Assembly: GCA_036250195.1 (NCBI GenBank)
Contig: JAVHZZ010000004.1
Span: forward strand, 255,068,728-255,132,727
Reading direction: 5' to 3'
DNA from: Mixophyes australis
Taxonomy: Eukaryota > Chordata > Amphibia > Anura > Limnodynastidae
Length of the DNA: 64,000 nt
Shown here: piece after piece, positions 44,174-55,788 of the stretch
Position numbering within the stretch: the first letter of the stretch is position 1
How the letters are laid out: each line of letters opens with the position of its first letter
Translations under genes and position numbers: made by a program
Notes under the pieces: generated by a model
What the model saw: the letters and a program-made list of their open reading frames with translations, nothing else
The model's database searches: none
What the model was told of the DNA's origin: nothing

Positions 44174-44377
44174 CTCCTCAGTTACGTTGCAAAATAAAGA
44201 TAGGAAAGAAAACACAGAGAGAGGGAAGGGAACTGCTTTGCACGTATCTCTTCAAAAAAATAATAATATTAAGCCCTGAGTTTTGTCCTTGTAAAACTAT
44301 TGTATTCCTCGCAAGGTTAAAATCAGTTTATAAGTGCAAGGGGTAATTGCTTAAACCATGCACTTAATTCTCTAAGG

Positions 44378-45348
44378 TGGCGGTTCCCAAAGTATGTCAC
44401 AGGGGTGCTGTGGCCAGGAGGAAAAAAAAACAACAACTTACCAATCCGGCGGAGCACAGGACCCAGCATCCTCCTCCCTCCTCGCTTCTCACTGAATGTC
44501 AGGCGTGACACCATCACGCCCGACATATTCAGTGAGAAGCGACAGGAGAGCGCTTGCTGGGTCCCAAGCACCGCCGAATTGGTAAGACAGAAGAAAAGAC
44601 AGAAGAAATAGAGGAAAGAAGGTCAAGTATGGTAAGTAAAGAAACGGAGGGGAATGGTAATAGGAAACATCAATGGAGGGGCAAAATAATGAAGGAGGGG
44701 GCAGAGTGAGGATGCAGAGGGGGCAGAGTGAGGATGCAGAGGGGCCAGGGTGAGGATGCAGAGGGGGCAGAGTGAGGATGCAGGGGCACAGAGTGTGTGG
44801 ATGCAGGGGAGCAGAGTGTGTGGATGCAGGGGGAACAGAGTGTGTGGATGCAGGGGGAACAGAGTGTGTGGATGCAAGGGGAACAGAGTGTGTGGATGCA
44901 GGGGGAACAGAGTGTGTGGATGAAGGGGACACATAGTGTGTGGATGAAGGGGACACATAGTGTGTGGATGAAGGGGACACATAGTGTGTGAATGAAGGGG
45001 ACACATAGTGTGTGGATGAAGGGGACACAGAGTGTATGGATGAAGGGGACACAGAGTGTGTGGAGATGAAGGAGGATACAGAGTGTGTGATGATGAAGGA
45101 GGGCACAGTGTGAGTTAGCTGTAAATTATTCTTTGACAGAAATATAATTGAAAAAAATATATAAAAACATTCTTTTCCCTTGGATTTATGAGTATTATTT
45201 TTGCATACATCTAAATATGTATTTCTGTCCTGACCTAAATACTTCTTAAGTTTTTTTGACCGAACTACTTATAAAACGGGACTCTCCGGTAATTATTTTG
45301 GTGGGGTGCCTTGAAAAATTATGGAAACTCTAAGGGTGCCGCGAACTG
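44378..45348. mobile_element. Non-autonomous hAT element (971 bp) with exact 8-bp TSD
   Basis: CTCTAAGG is duplicated at 44370-44377 and 45349-45356. The unoccupied sequence is visible in the paralogous element at 55752-55759. Ends are GGCGGTTCCCAAAG-type and the right end GGGTGCCGCGAACTG. Inside: a palindrome TCACTGAATGTC ... GACATATTCAGTGA (44487-44534), a purine-rich stretch, GGTAAGTAAAG at 44631 and a minisatellite. Confidence 0.95.
44700..45110. repeat. 21- to 25-bp minisatellite (~16 units)
   Basis: Early units contain GAGGATGCAGAGGGGGCAGAG. Later ones contain GTGTGTGGATGCAGGGGGAAC and then GATGAAGGGGACACATAGTG, so the array drifts along its length. Confidence 0.93.
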
Positions 45349-45364
45349 CTCTAAGGAATTAAAT

Positions 45365-45385
45365 AATCCCACCGCTATGCCACCA
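45365..45385 (-). promoter_or_regulatory. Primer binding site, tRNA-Leu type (copy 1)
   Basis: The plus strand reads AATCCCACCGCTATGCCACCA, the 3' end of a tRNA-Leu with a 2-nt insertion. It lies 3 nt from the LTR end (45389), as expected for a minus-strand element. Confidence 0.8.
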
Positions 45386-45388
45386 ATT

Positions 45389-46696
45389 TGTCATGAACAC
45401 CCTGCCAGCTGCCGTGACTTTGGGGGTGTTTGCTGTATGAGGTCACACGATTCCAGCCCGCGGTCTCTCTCTACCTATCACACAGGTTATAGACCTACTG
45501 AATCCCCCCCAAACACAGCGCTCTCACAGCCCCAGACACTTCAGGTTTGCCACCACCTATTGAGAACGGGCAAGAGAACTTTAGTATACTGTCCCACACT
45601 GGCACACAAGGCTTCTAACTATCCACAGACTAGCAAGACCCGCACCAGCAAGCAAAGGGTTAACTCTTCACACCTCCAGACTGTTACACAAATGTAAATG
45701 CAAGCACACACTAAGCTTGTTAATATAATGTATCAGCAAATCACACAGTGGCATTCAAAGGGTTAACATGGTCGAGCTATTTCTTCTTAACAGGCTAATG
45801 GATTCATTAGAGTATCAAGGACGCAACATATTAAATTATAGATTTAATATACAAATGTACAGAGCATACAGATATAAAAAATAATGAATAAACAATTAGT
45901 AGATTGATATACACAAGCAAAACAGTTGAAACTAAAAGGGGTTACATTCAGAATAACACTTACTTGAATTGCATAATCTGTGCCATGGGAAATTGGCTAG
46001 GAAGATGGACAGCTTATCAATGTGAATAGATTTCCCAAAAAAGGTCTGACAATTTGCTATACCTGGTCTCAGCCTTTTAAAGACACTTCCATACCTCTTT
46101 CTACCCCCAGGGGGTTGTGGCCTGTGACACTTTTTTCAATCACCATTTGCATGTTGTCTTATTTACTAACCAATTCTACTATGTGACCTAATTTTTCTGT
46201 GAAGCGTCACCCATAAACAATTTTATCATGAATAAATCCCCTATGACTCTGTCCATCTTTTGATACCAAACATGATGAAATTTTGTCACTGTGGCATACC
46301 TTTTCCAAAGATATGTGATTTTAGCTGTTTCCGGATACCACCCGTACCTGTCATTCACAACCCTGGTGTGATTTCTGCTCCTCAGTAAGGAATGACTCCC
46401 GGATTTCCCAAAATATGAACTATAAAAGCATTTTCCTTGAAAGCTCATATTTCTATATACCTGTATAGGCCTTCAAAATGCGACTTTGGGCTGCAAGGAT
46501 GTCCATCTGTGACCGGCCCCACAAAGTCTATTCAGGAGTCCAAAAACTAATTTGTATCAGGATATAGCTCACAGCAAGAGCTCTTTGAAGCTGCCATAGG
46601 TAACTCTTATCTTCTCACACTGGAATGTGCAAAAGCCATCAAATACATTTACATCAGACTTTAGGTCTTCACATTTTACACTTTCGTAGCTGAACT
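45389..46696 (-). repeat. Gmr1-like 5' LTR (copy 1, ~1.3 kb)
   Basis: The left boundary TGTCATGAACACC follows the primer site. The right boundary is near GTAGCTGAAC, the last point shared with the LTR at 55792-57788. Collinear blocks include TATTAAATTATAGATTTAAT, ACCCTGGTGTGATTTCTGC and GGGCTGCAAGGAT. Confidence 0.85.
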
Positions 46697-47876
46697 TATC
46701 AATGGATTCATTTCATATAACATATTTACACAGCAGTTATGATTTATCCCTTATAAATAACTGTAAGTTCCCTATGTTCCCGACATTTTGTTTTGACATT
46801 TCTTGCCGTTTTAAGTTAAAAAAGTACAAGACATACTGTACATGTCGATTACCAAAAAGTATAAGGCCTACAGTTGATACTATGCAAATATGCTGCTGCA
46901 TATGGTTATTTTTTAGGTTTATTTTCAATAAGGCTCTGTGTTTATGGACGGCAAAGATTTATGGATGTGCAAGCTTGATTGGTGAGTTTCCATTTCTTAA
47001 CATTCCATATATTCTTTAACAGATGAGGTAGTGAGAGGCAATGGGGACAGACATAGAGACAAAGAAGCAGGGCCATAAAAGGGGCACACATAAGGTAAGA
47101 GGTTCAGGGGTGTTATGGACTTAAAATAGATCCAAATCAACAGGGAAAGCCAGTGATCTGAGAGAGGTGAGAGAGCAAGGAAATAGCAGGGAATAAGTTT
47201 CATTAGGGTACCTGAACCAGACCAGCCCGAATTGAGGTTCAGTGCAGTCTGAGAATCAGGAAATCACAGATATTTGTCAAGTACAGGTAGGAATAATAAT
47301 ACGTTTTTCCATTTTTCACTATTATTCACTTTTTTGCATATTTCACTATAAATGAGTAATGTAAATGTAGCTTTTTCACTTGAGTACTCCCCCAACACCC
47401 CCTTTGCAGCGCTACATGGTATTAGGTGGGCCACAGTCTTTAGTTTCCCCGGTGGGCCTTTCATGCCCCAGTCCAACACTGGTGACCACATAAAAAATAT
47501 AGGGAATAAAGAGAGCACCCTTGTGACCACCACACAATACAGAGTTCACCCTTGTGACTGCCACACAAAATAGTGTCATAGTGTTTGGTGTGTTTTTACT
47601 TATCTCTCTCCCTTTGAGTGAAGATGAGGATCTTGGCCACTGTTGGGTTGTGGACTAACTCTACGCCTGATTTTGCTAGCTGTCCCTCTCTGCTCACATG
47701 CAATTCGCTAATAGCGGGAGTCTCCCTCTCCGCACATAGGCTCGCTTTGCTGTGTTATCTCCCTCAGGCTGCTTAGGCGGCTTGATGGTGGATTTTCTGT
47801 AGCGATTCAGCTACAAGACCTCTCTATGCAAATCTACACTTCTATCAGCTTTTTTTTTCATAGCTTGGGTATCCCA
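46697..47876. other. Mostly unassigned; contains a hAT-like end
   Basis: No gene. 47380-47481 (ACACCCCCTTTGCAGCG ... CCCAGTCCAACACTG) ends like a hAT terminus (reverse complement CAGTGTTGGACTGGGGC), but the other end is not seen. Confidence 0.55.
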
Positions 47877-47969
47877 CAGGGGCAGGCTGGCCCAGGGGGC
47901 AGGGGGGCAGATGGCACCCGGGCCGGACAGAAGAAAAGTATTTTGGGCCGCCTGGTGGTCCAGTGGTAA

Positions 47970-48164
47970 TGCGATGGAGACAGCCTTTGCGGTCTGTGCA
48001 GGGGCTGTCACATCGCAGAGTACTCACTGAAGCCGGATCATTCATTCACAGAATATTGTACTACAGTTTGTAGTACAATATTCTGTTAATGGATGATGCC
48101 CCCGCAGTGAGTAGTCTGCGATGTGACAGCCCCTGCACAGACCGCAAAGGCTGTCTCCATCGCA
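47970..48164. repeat. 195-bp hairpin with ~93-bp arms
   Basis: The left arm begins TGCGATGGAGACAGCCTTTG. The right arm ends CAAAGGCTGTCTCCATCGCA. The outer ~55 bp pair almost perfectly, the middle is diverged, and AGAATATTGTACTA pairs again next to a 7-nt loop. Confidence 0.95.
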
Positions 48165-48374
48165 TCTCAGTAGCAGGCAGCTTACAGCACAGGGTCATGT
48201 GACCACTGATCACATGGTAGGAAGTGTAGGCGGGGCTGCTAGAACTTTATGGTCAGTGTGCAGGAGCTGCTGCAGTTCTCTCTGTCTTTGGAGCCACTCG
48301 TGTCAACAAAAAGGTAAGAGGGTGGGGGAGTTAGTGTGTGTACGGGGGGGGGGGGGCGATTGAAGCTGCAGGGT

Positions 48375-49290
48375 ATAGGGATACATGTGTGACTAAAGGT
48401 GCTGGGACAGAGCGGGACATGTGTGACTAAAGGTGCTGGGACAGAGGGGGACATGTGTGACTAAAGGTGCTGGGCAGAGGAGACATGTGTGACTAAAGGT
48501 GCTGGGCAGAGGGGACATGTGTGACTAAAGGTGCTGGGACAGAGGGGGACATGTGTGACTAAAGGTGCTGGGCAGAGAGGGGACATGTGTGACTAAAGGT
48601 GCTGGGACAGAGGGGGATATGTGTGACTAAAGGTGCTGGGACAGAGGGGGACATGTGTGACTAAAGGTGCTGGGGCAGAGAGGGGACATGTGTGACTAAA
48701 TGTGCTGGGCAGAGGGGGGCATGTGTGACTAAACGTGCTGGGCAGAGGGGACATGTGTGACTAAAGGTGCTGGGACAGAGAGGGGACATGTGTGACTAAA
48801 GGTGCTGGGACAGAGGGGGACATGTGTGACTAAAGGTGCTGGGCAGAGAGGGGACATGTGTGACTAAAGGTGCTGGGCAGAGAGGGGACATGTGTGACTA
48901 AAGGTGCTGGGCAGAGGGGACATGTGTGACTAAAGGTGCTGGGCAGAGGGGACATGTGTGACTAAAGGTGCTGGGCAGAGGGGACATGTGTGACTAAAGG
49001 TGGTGGGACAGAGGGGGACATGTGTGACTAAAGGTGCTGGGACAGAGGGTGACATGTGTGACTAAAGGTGCTGGGCAGAGAAGGGACATGTGTGACTAAA
49101 GGTGCTGGGCAGAGAGGGGACATGTGTGACTAAAGGTGCTGGGACAGAGGGGGACATGTGTGACTAAAGGTGCTGGGACAGAGGGGGACATGTGTGACTA
49201 AAGGTGCTGGGCAGAGGGGGACATGTGTGGCTAAAGGTGCTGGGACAGAGGGGGATATGTGTGGCTAAAGCATGTGGGCAGAAGGGGGGC
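48375..49290. repeat. ~34-bp minisatellite (about 26 units)
   Basis: Unit contains GGACATGTGTGACTAAAGGTG followed by CTGGGCAGAG or CTGGGACAGAGGG. The two length variants are interspersed irregularly. Confidence 0.95.
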
Positions 49291-49493
49291 CTAATTATAA
49301 AACTTGGGTGATATATTGATTTAATGCCAGGGATTGTTGAAGTTGTCTAAATTTCATGTACCAATTTATTTATTTTTACCAAATAAGACCTCCAAGGATC
49401 CAGAGCCAAAGTAACCAGCAGCCACAAGTGAGCAGCAGAGAGGACCAAGAGAGAAGAAAAGGAAAAGGTAAGTAAAGGGAGGAAAACTGGGGG

Positions 49494-49716
49494 GGGCTGT
49501 CATAGAGGGGTTAAAAATGTGAGGTGGGGGAGCCTGTCATAGATGGGTTAAAAAACGAGGGGGGGGGGGCCTGTCATAGAGGGGTTAAAAAAGCAAGGGG
49601 AACTGTCATAGAGGGGTTAAAAAAGGAAGTGGGGGCTTGTCATAGAGGGGTTAAAAAACGATGGGGGGCTGTCATAGAGGGGTTAAAAAAATGAGGGGGG
49701 GTCTGAGGGATTAAAA
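49494..49716. repeat. ~35-bp minisatellite (6-7 units)
   Basis: Unit contains CTGTCATAGAGGGGTTAAAA plus a G-rich variable spacer. Confidence 0.92.
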
Positions 49717-49892
49717 AAGAGCCTATTGATTTTGATGTGTTAGCCACGCCCCAATGGCGCATTTGCCAAGCCCCCAAATGCATGACCACACATCCAAAAA
49801 ACGGCGGCGCAATTTTTTTTACCATACTCGACTATAAGGGGGGCCCCATTAATTTGTTGTACTGGGGCCCTGAATTCCTCTTGGCAGCCCTG

Positions 49893-51190
49893 AATATGAT
49901 ATGCAATAGTAGTAATTCTCTGCATTCAGTAGAAAGTGCCCAATCAATCTAGTTTCAACCTGCTCTTCTCATCAGAAACTTTTTGCACTCCTCCCCACAG
50001 ATGTTGGAAAGGGTACATTTGCTCTAAAATTAGATCACTTGACATCACAAAATGTCATGTGTGCTGTGGGCCCATATTTTGCAGCTATATATATGACCTT
50101 TAGTACAACTGTAGATTTTATCTGTAAAGTGAAATGTAGCTATATAATATAATCATATAATTTGTAATCTTAGGTTAAGTTACCTCTACTCCTCTAAAAT
50201 TTACCCACTCTCCAACAGCCATGCTGCTTCCAGCGATTCTAGTTTTCTATGCAGACATACCACCTCTAGCAATAGCTGACAGGTCTCAGCTGGAGTTTGT
50301 TGTGCAGTAGACCTTTCAGCATTTAGGCATGATAGTGATGAGAATACAATCATTTACACTGATGTATTTTTTTAAATATATTTAAGTGATATCTTTAAGT
50401 GACTTAACTATGATTATAAATTGTTCAATACAGCTTTTGTTTTTATACATAAGTGTTGGCAGATGATACAGTTATCACTTTAAGCAGTAACAGATAATGT
50501 TTGTAGTGCTTAATGGTTATGAGACTGGTTGCTGTCTATACCAGTAGCAACTAAATGGCTTTAGAAGAGGAAATAGTTACAGCCACATTGATTATTCAGG
50601 AGGACATAGCAGTTAGATCACAATGGGTTATTATTACCTCTGCATTCCTTCAGATTGGAAAAACATAAAGGGAAGTTTTGTTCTATCATGGGAGACTAAT
50701 AGACTCCTGCAGTTCTCGTATTCAAATTACTCATATTAACTTCATCAGTATGAAAAATTGGGATTTAACAGAAGCTGATTTCCAAAATTACGGTCATCAC
50801 TGAAGCAACTTGTTTTACATACAATATTCTCAGAAGTTGGCGTATGCAACATTTTTACAAATATAACTGTGATGGGAAAAGCAGATGGTATTTATATTTT
50901 TAACCGTGTTACTCTTAGTGAGGATTAAATAAGACTCATATGGATTTCCTTATCCTCAAACTTGAAAACCATTTCCAGACTTTCAATAAATTAAATTGTG
51001 ACTGCTATGATAACATATTACATTGCAGATTTCCAACACATCCCATAAATTTTCCCATGACTAGCAGAGGTTCAGTCTCTTCACGTCCACAGCTAAAATA
51101 ATTGCATAAACCTTTTAGTGCAAGCTTACAAGTTGTTCTTCAAAAGGAGATATTTCTTTTGCTTATAGAGGCAGTTTGAGCAATCAGCCA
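49893..51190. other. Unassigned intergenic sequence
   Basis: No gene or element recognised in 1.3 kb of AT-rich DNA. Confidence 0.55.
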
Positions 51191-51460
51191 CAGGGGCAAA
51201 CGCAGGATTTGCAGAGGGGGGCTCCACATCACGCCACCAGTGGGCGTGACCAGCATGCATGGGGCGTGGCTATAATATTAGACAGTGCTTGGCTGCTCTC
51301 CAACTCTTCCTATACCCATAATATACATGGGCAATGCAGCGTGCACTACTGTTTTCAAGCAGAGCTGTGTGAAGCGGGGACAGGGTCCAGCCACCTCAAT
51401 TATACAGTGTCACAGGCTTGGAGGGGGTTTCCAGGCGCTAGGAAACCCACCCTCGGTTTG
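51191..51460. mobile_element. Probable MITE with imperfect TSD
   Basis: Left end CAGGGGCAAACGCAGGATTT. The right end contains CCCTCGGTTTGCCT, a partial inverted match. Flanks ATCAGCCA and ATGAGCCA differ at one position. No coding capacity. Confidence 0.55.
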
Positions 51461-51837
51461 CCTATGAGCCATGGAATAAGAGTGTGGGCTTTTTCACTAG
51501 TGGAATATAAAAAGTATTTAATGTGTAATTTATGTAAGAATAACTATTACTAGTTTTTACCATCTAAATAACAATTAAAATACTCAATTCGTGATTGAGT
51601 ACTCTCCAGTGGTATATTAAAGAAAAAACACTTCATACAGTGTTGGTGAAATGTTCTGTATCCTCTATTCATTTTTTCAGTAGCATTGATTCTATTTGTC
51701 AAGTGCATTTTAAACTGGCAGATGACCTAAAAGAACCAAAGTAAATATACATCCCAACTTTTCTGAGGACAGTTTTTGATATCTACACACATCCTTTTAT
51801 ATATATATTACTTCTGTTTTTAAACTTTTTGCACGGC

Positions 51838-51838
<1 letters not shown>
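51461..51838. other. Unassigned intergenic sequence
   Basis: No gene or element recognised. Confidence 0.5.

Positions 51839-51885
<47 letters not shown>
51839..51885. repeat. (AT)n microsatellite abutting an LTR
   Basis: AT dinucleotides run directly into the LTR end at 51886. Confidence 0.97.
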
Positions 51886-51888
<3 letters not shown>

Positions 51889-53006
51889 ACGAACACGCTC
51901 CAAGCTGCCGTGACTTTGGGGGTGTTTGCTATATGAGGTCACACGATTACAGCCCGAAGTCTTTCTTTACCTATCACACAGGTTGTAGACCTACTGAATC
52001 GCCCCAAACAGCGCTCACATCCCCAGACACTTCAGGTTTGCCACCACCTATTGAATACGGGCAATAGGACCCCAATATACTGTCCCACACTGGTACACAA
52101 GACTTCCAGCTATCCACAGACTAGCAAGACCCACATCAGCAAACAAAGGGTTAACTCTTCACACATCCAGACTGTTACACAAATGTAAATGGAAGCACAC
52201 ACAGGTTGTTAATCAAATGTATCAACAAATCACACACTGGCATTCAAAGGGTTAACTTGGCCGAGCTATATTTTTCTTAACAAGCTAATGGATTTGTTAG
52301 AGTATCAAGGACCCCACATATTAAATTATAGATTTAATATACAATAGTACAGGGCATACAGATATAAAAAAATAATAATGATTAAACAATTAATAGATTA
52401 ATAGATTGACATAACAAGCAAAACAGTTTAAAATAAAAGAGGTTACATTCAGAGTAGCACTTACTTGAATTGCCTTTTCTGACCAAGAGAGATTGGCTTA
52501 GAAGATGAAAAGCTTATCAATGTGAATTGATTTCCCAAAAATTCTGACAACTTGCTGTAACTGGTTTCAGCTTTTTAAAGACACTTCCACACCTCTTCCT
52601 ACCCCTGTGGGGTTGTGGTCTATGACACCTTTTCAATCACCATTTGCATGTTGTCTGATTTACTGCTCAAGTCTACTATGTGACATAACTTTTCTGTGGA
52701 GCGTCACACAGACCCAATTTTATTATTAATAAATCCCTTATGACTTTGTCCATCTTTTGATACCAAACATGATTAAATTTTCACAATGTGACATACCTTT
52801 TCCAAAGACATGCGATTTTAGCTATTCCGGGATACCACCCGTAAGTGCCATTCACAACCCTGGTGTGATTTCTGCTCCTCAGTATGGAGTGCCACCCGGA
52901 TTTCCCAAAATATGAACTATGAAGACATTTTCCTTTGAAGCTCATATTTATATATACCTGTATAGGCCTTCAAAATGCTGCCTTGGGCTGCAAGGATGTC
53001 CAGCTG
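51886..53006 (-). repeat. Gmr1-like 3' LTR (copy 2), 5' end deleted
   Basis: Collinear with the LTRs at 45389 and 55792 from GTCACGAACAC to CCAGCTGTG. The sequence shared by the other two beyond that point (GGCCCCACAAAGTCTATTCA onward) is absent. Confidence 0.88.
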
Positions 53007-55555
53007 TGGTTCAACTTGAATAGCTGTAAGCTGGGTCTCACTAGGATCCGTGGTGAGAAGGGTTAAGAAGAGGTTAAATATCTCATTCAGCTGGGACTTC
53101 TAGTCCTTCAATAGCTGTAGGCTAACCTACCCACCTACACTCTCTGTACCTCTCATAGACTGTGTCTCTTTGTGGGTGCTGCCTGAGAGAACACCTCCCT
53201 CCTCCGAAAACTCCTGTAAGTGGGAACCCCTTAATACTGGCACAGCAGTACTGCTTCCCAGTTACAAAATTCACTGTCAGTGGGACACACTAGGTAATTC
53301 TTATCCGTGGAGCTACTGGACAGGACATTCCCCTCCCCCTTGGACTCATCTATCTGGGGGTGTACAGTAACAGGGAGTTTGGGCCCCTCATCTACCGCCT
53401 CTAAGCTGTTAGATGGCTGACTAAGTGAGTGTGGGCTATCAACTGACCTCCCTGTCTCTATAGAAAACTCAGGTGAATGAACTTAGAGGGAGATCTGAGT
53501 GGTGAACATTCGAACTACAGGTCCCAGCAGCAATGTAAGGATTGCTTTCACTCGCTATTTCCCGTTGGTCAGGACTATGTATCTCCCCCACATTCTCAAC
53601 ACCCCTGGGTACAGCTGGTTCAGGTACAGAACACACAGTTTCACTCTGCCCTCCCTCCCATTTATCCTATACCCCATCTTCTGATCATATTACCTGGGTA
53701 GAAACATTGTCTTTCTCTAACACAACAGAATTAATCACGTTGTCATCTGTCCCATTTCTAGCAAGCATAATATCTACATCAGAATCAATGCCAATATTTG
53801 CAGTAACACTGTCATCTTTCCCTACCTCATGACAAAATGTCAGTGGAAAAACATGTGTAGACTCTAATGCAATACTACTTTTGGCATTATCATCCTTACT
53901 CACTTCAGGTACCACAGAAGATACCCTTTCCCTTTCCCTTCAGCAGTTCTGATACTGTAACATGGGTGGCATTAAAATTATTACACACTTCAAGTACAAT
54001 ATGGCATTACCTTTCCGTGTCACCTTCTGGTACCTGGGAACAAACGTTGGTACTCTGATTCTGACACAGTAACAAGTGTGGCATTAACATCCTCATTAGA
54101 GACATACTGAGACAGCATTCTTCCTAAATCTGTCCCTAGTAACACATTTGTAGGCATATTATCTGATACCCCGACATCCCTTAGACCTTTTCCAGCACCC
54201 CAATCAAGGTAAACCTCGGCCACAGGCACAGTAAGGTGAATTCCACCAACCCCTTGCACAGAAATACACTTTCCTGGAATGAAGTCCTATAACCTCACCA
54301 GTTCTGAGCGCACTAGCGTAATATCCACACCAGTGTCTCTTAACCCCACAGTTACCTTCTCACCCATGTGTCCCACCTGGTTGCACACAAAACATCGGCA
54401 GGTGTCTCCCAAAACAGGCTTTGCCCCCACCCGCCCAAAAGATGAAGAAACAGTGGGTGATGGCGTTGAGGGGGGGTGGCATTGATTCTCCTGGCCATCC
54501 CCCTTTCCAGGCAGACTGCCCTGGCGCAAAAATCCCTCTTTTAGCTACAGGTGTTTGGGTGACAGTATATTTGTCAGCCAGTCTAGCTGCTTCCGCAGAT
54601 GATTCAGGGTCCTGATCCACTACCCATTCCTTCACATCAGCTGGGCACAAAGTGAGAAACTGCTCCTGGATCATGAAATGTTTCAGAGCATCAAAGGTGG
54701 TGATCTTTAATCCTCCAATCCACTGTTTGAAGGAAGCGGACAGTTGGGCCACAAGTCCAAAATAAGTGTCAGAGGCACTGAATTTTAAATCTCGAAATTT
54801 CTGTCTGTGTGCCTCCAGCATAATGTTAAAACGCTGCAACAGAGCACTTTCGATTGGCTCATAATCTCCGTCCATCTGAGGTGGAAGATCAGCAAATGCT
54901 TTCCCTCGCAAACCCGGGGTTAAATACTGTGCCCAATGATCTTTGTGCAGTCCGTACTGTCGGCAAGTTTTTTCAAATCCTCGCAAGTAAGCATCCAAAT
55001 CGACATCTTTTTCCAGTACAGGGAAATTCTCTGGACAGGTTCTGCTGATACCAGCCTCTCTGGCTTCTGGCTGGCGTTGGAACTTGGCAAGCTCCAGCTG
55101 GTATCTCCTCTCTGCCTCTCGCTCGGCTGCTTCTGCCTGGCGCTCTGCTTGGCTCTTCGCTGCCTTCATAGCAACGCGTCTCTCCACAGCCTGGCGCTGG
55201 TGCTCTGCAGCTTCCTTCTCCTGGAACTGCTGTATAAGTTGCATTTTAGTTGTAATGTCCGCTAGTCCCAAATATTTTAGAGCAATTTGCAAATAAACAT
55301 TGATAGCAGTGTCCACACATGAACTATTAGCATTATCCGAAAGTAAAAGTCTACTGTTTTGAGCATATCCACAGTCAGGTCCACTTCTGAATCCTGGCTG
55401 TGCCCTTCCTGGGACACACCTATGGCTTGATGCTGATCTCTCTGCACAAGAGCTTCAATCAATTGCTCCTTGCTTTTGCCACTAGTGGGAATTCCTCCAT
55501 CCTCACATTGTGAAAACAGTGGTTCCTTTGTCATGCATTTATATGCCACAGCCAT
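53007..55555 (-). pseudogene. Gmr1-like Gag-protease with SCAN-related capsid
   Basis: Gag starts at ATG 55555 with a SAP-like N-terminus (MTKEPLFSQCEDGGIPTSG, KSKEQLIEALV). A 1-nt deletion near 55368 shifts the frame. From 55316 the frame covers a Glu/Ala/Arg coiled coil (QQFQEKEAAEHQR), then a capsid (ENFPVLEKDVDLDAYLRGFE). A SCAN-like C-terminal domain follows (FLTLCPADVKEWVVDQDPES, near 54630). SCAN domains of tetrapod zinc-finger proteins derive from Gmr1-type Gag. A further frame change near 54400 leads to CFVCNQVGHMGEK, a knuckle lacking its last Cys, joined at once to protease GLRDTGVDITLVR. Protease continues at 54259-54020 (VAEVYLDWGAGKGLR, NVLLGTDLGRM). 54000-53007 is spacer. RT onward is missing. 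Confidence 0.82.
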
Positions 55556-55769
55556 CTCCTCAGTTACATTGCAAAATAAAAAGATAGGAAAGAAAACACA
55601 GAGAGAGGGAAGGGAACTGCTTTGCATGTATCTCTTCAAAAAAAAAAAAATATTAAGCCCTAAGTTTTGTCCTTGTAAAACTATTATATTCCTCGCAAGG
55701 TTATAATCAGTTTATAAGTGCAAGAGTTAATTGCTTAAACCATGCACTTAATTCTCTAAGGAATTAAAT

Positions 55770-55788
55770 AATCCCACTACTGCCACCA
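55770..55788 (-). promoter_or_regulatory. Primer binding site, tRNA-Leu type (copy 2)
   Basis: The plus strand reads AATCCCACTACTGCCACCA, matching the 3' end of tRNA-Leu (AATCCCACCGCTGCCACCA) with two mismatches, 3 nt from the LTR boundary at 55792. Confidence 0.85.

Larger units (their letters stand above)
43393..46696 (-). mobile_element. Truncated Gmr1-like gypsy element (copy 1): 5' LTR plus part of gag
   Basis: Minus-strand copy with LTR 46696-45389, primer site 45365-45385, leader, and a gag fragment that ends at about 43393, where similarity to copy 2 (54766) stops. A hAT element (44378-45348) sits in the leader. The 3' portion is missing. Confidence 0.82.
47877..49892 (+). mobile_element. 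Large non-autonomous hAT-like element with hairpin and two minisatellites
   Basis: Left end CAGGGGCAGGCTGGCCC, right end TTGGCAGCCCTG, hAT-like and GGGCC-rich at both sides. No matching 8-bp flanks (GTATCCCA and AATATGAT), so the two ends may belong to different insertions. The interior holds a 195-bp hairpin, GGTAAGAG at 48313, a long minisatellite, a second purine-rich stretch with GGTAAGTAAAG at 49467, and a second minisatellite. Confidence 0.6.

Noticed and set aside
44489..45106. 205-codon frame rich in His-Ser-Val-Pro repeats (minus strand)
   Set aside because: It is a translation of the 24-bp minisatellite. The period is divisible by three, so the frame stays open without being coding.
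47877..49892. A single hAT element with certain ends
   Set aside because: The 8-bp flanks do not match, so only a probable composite is claimed.
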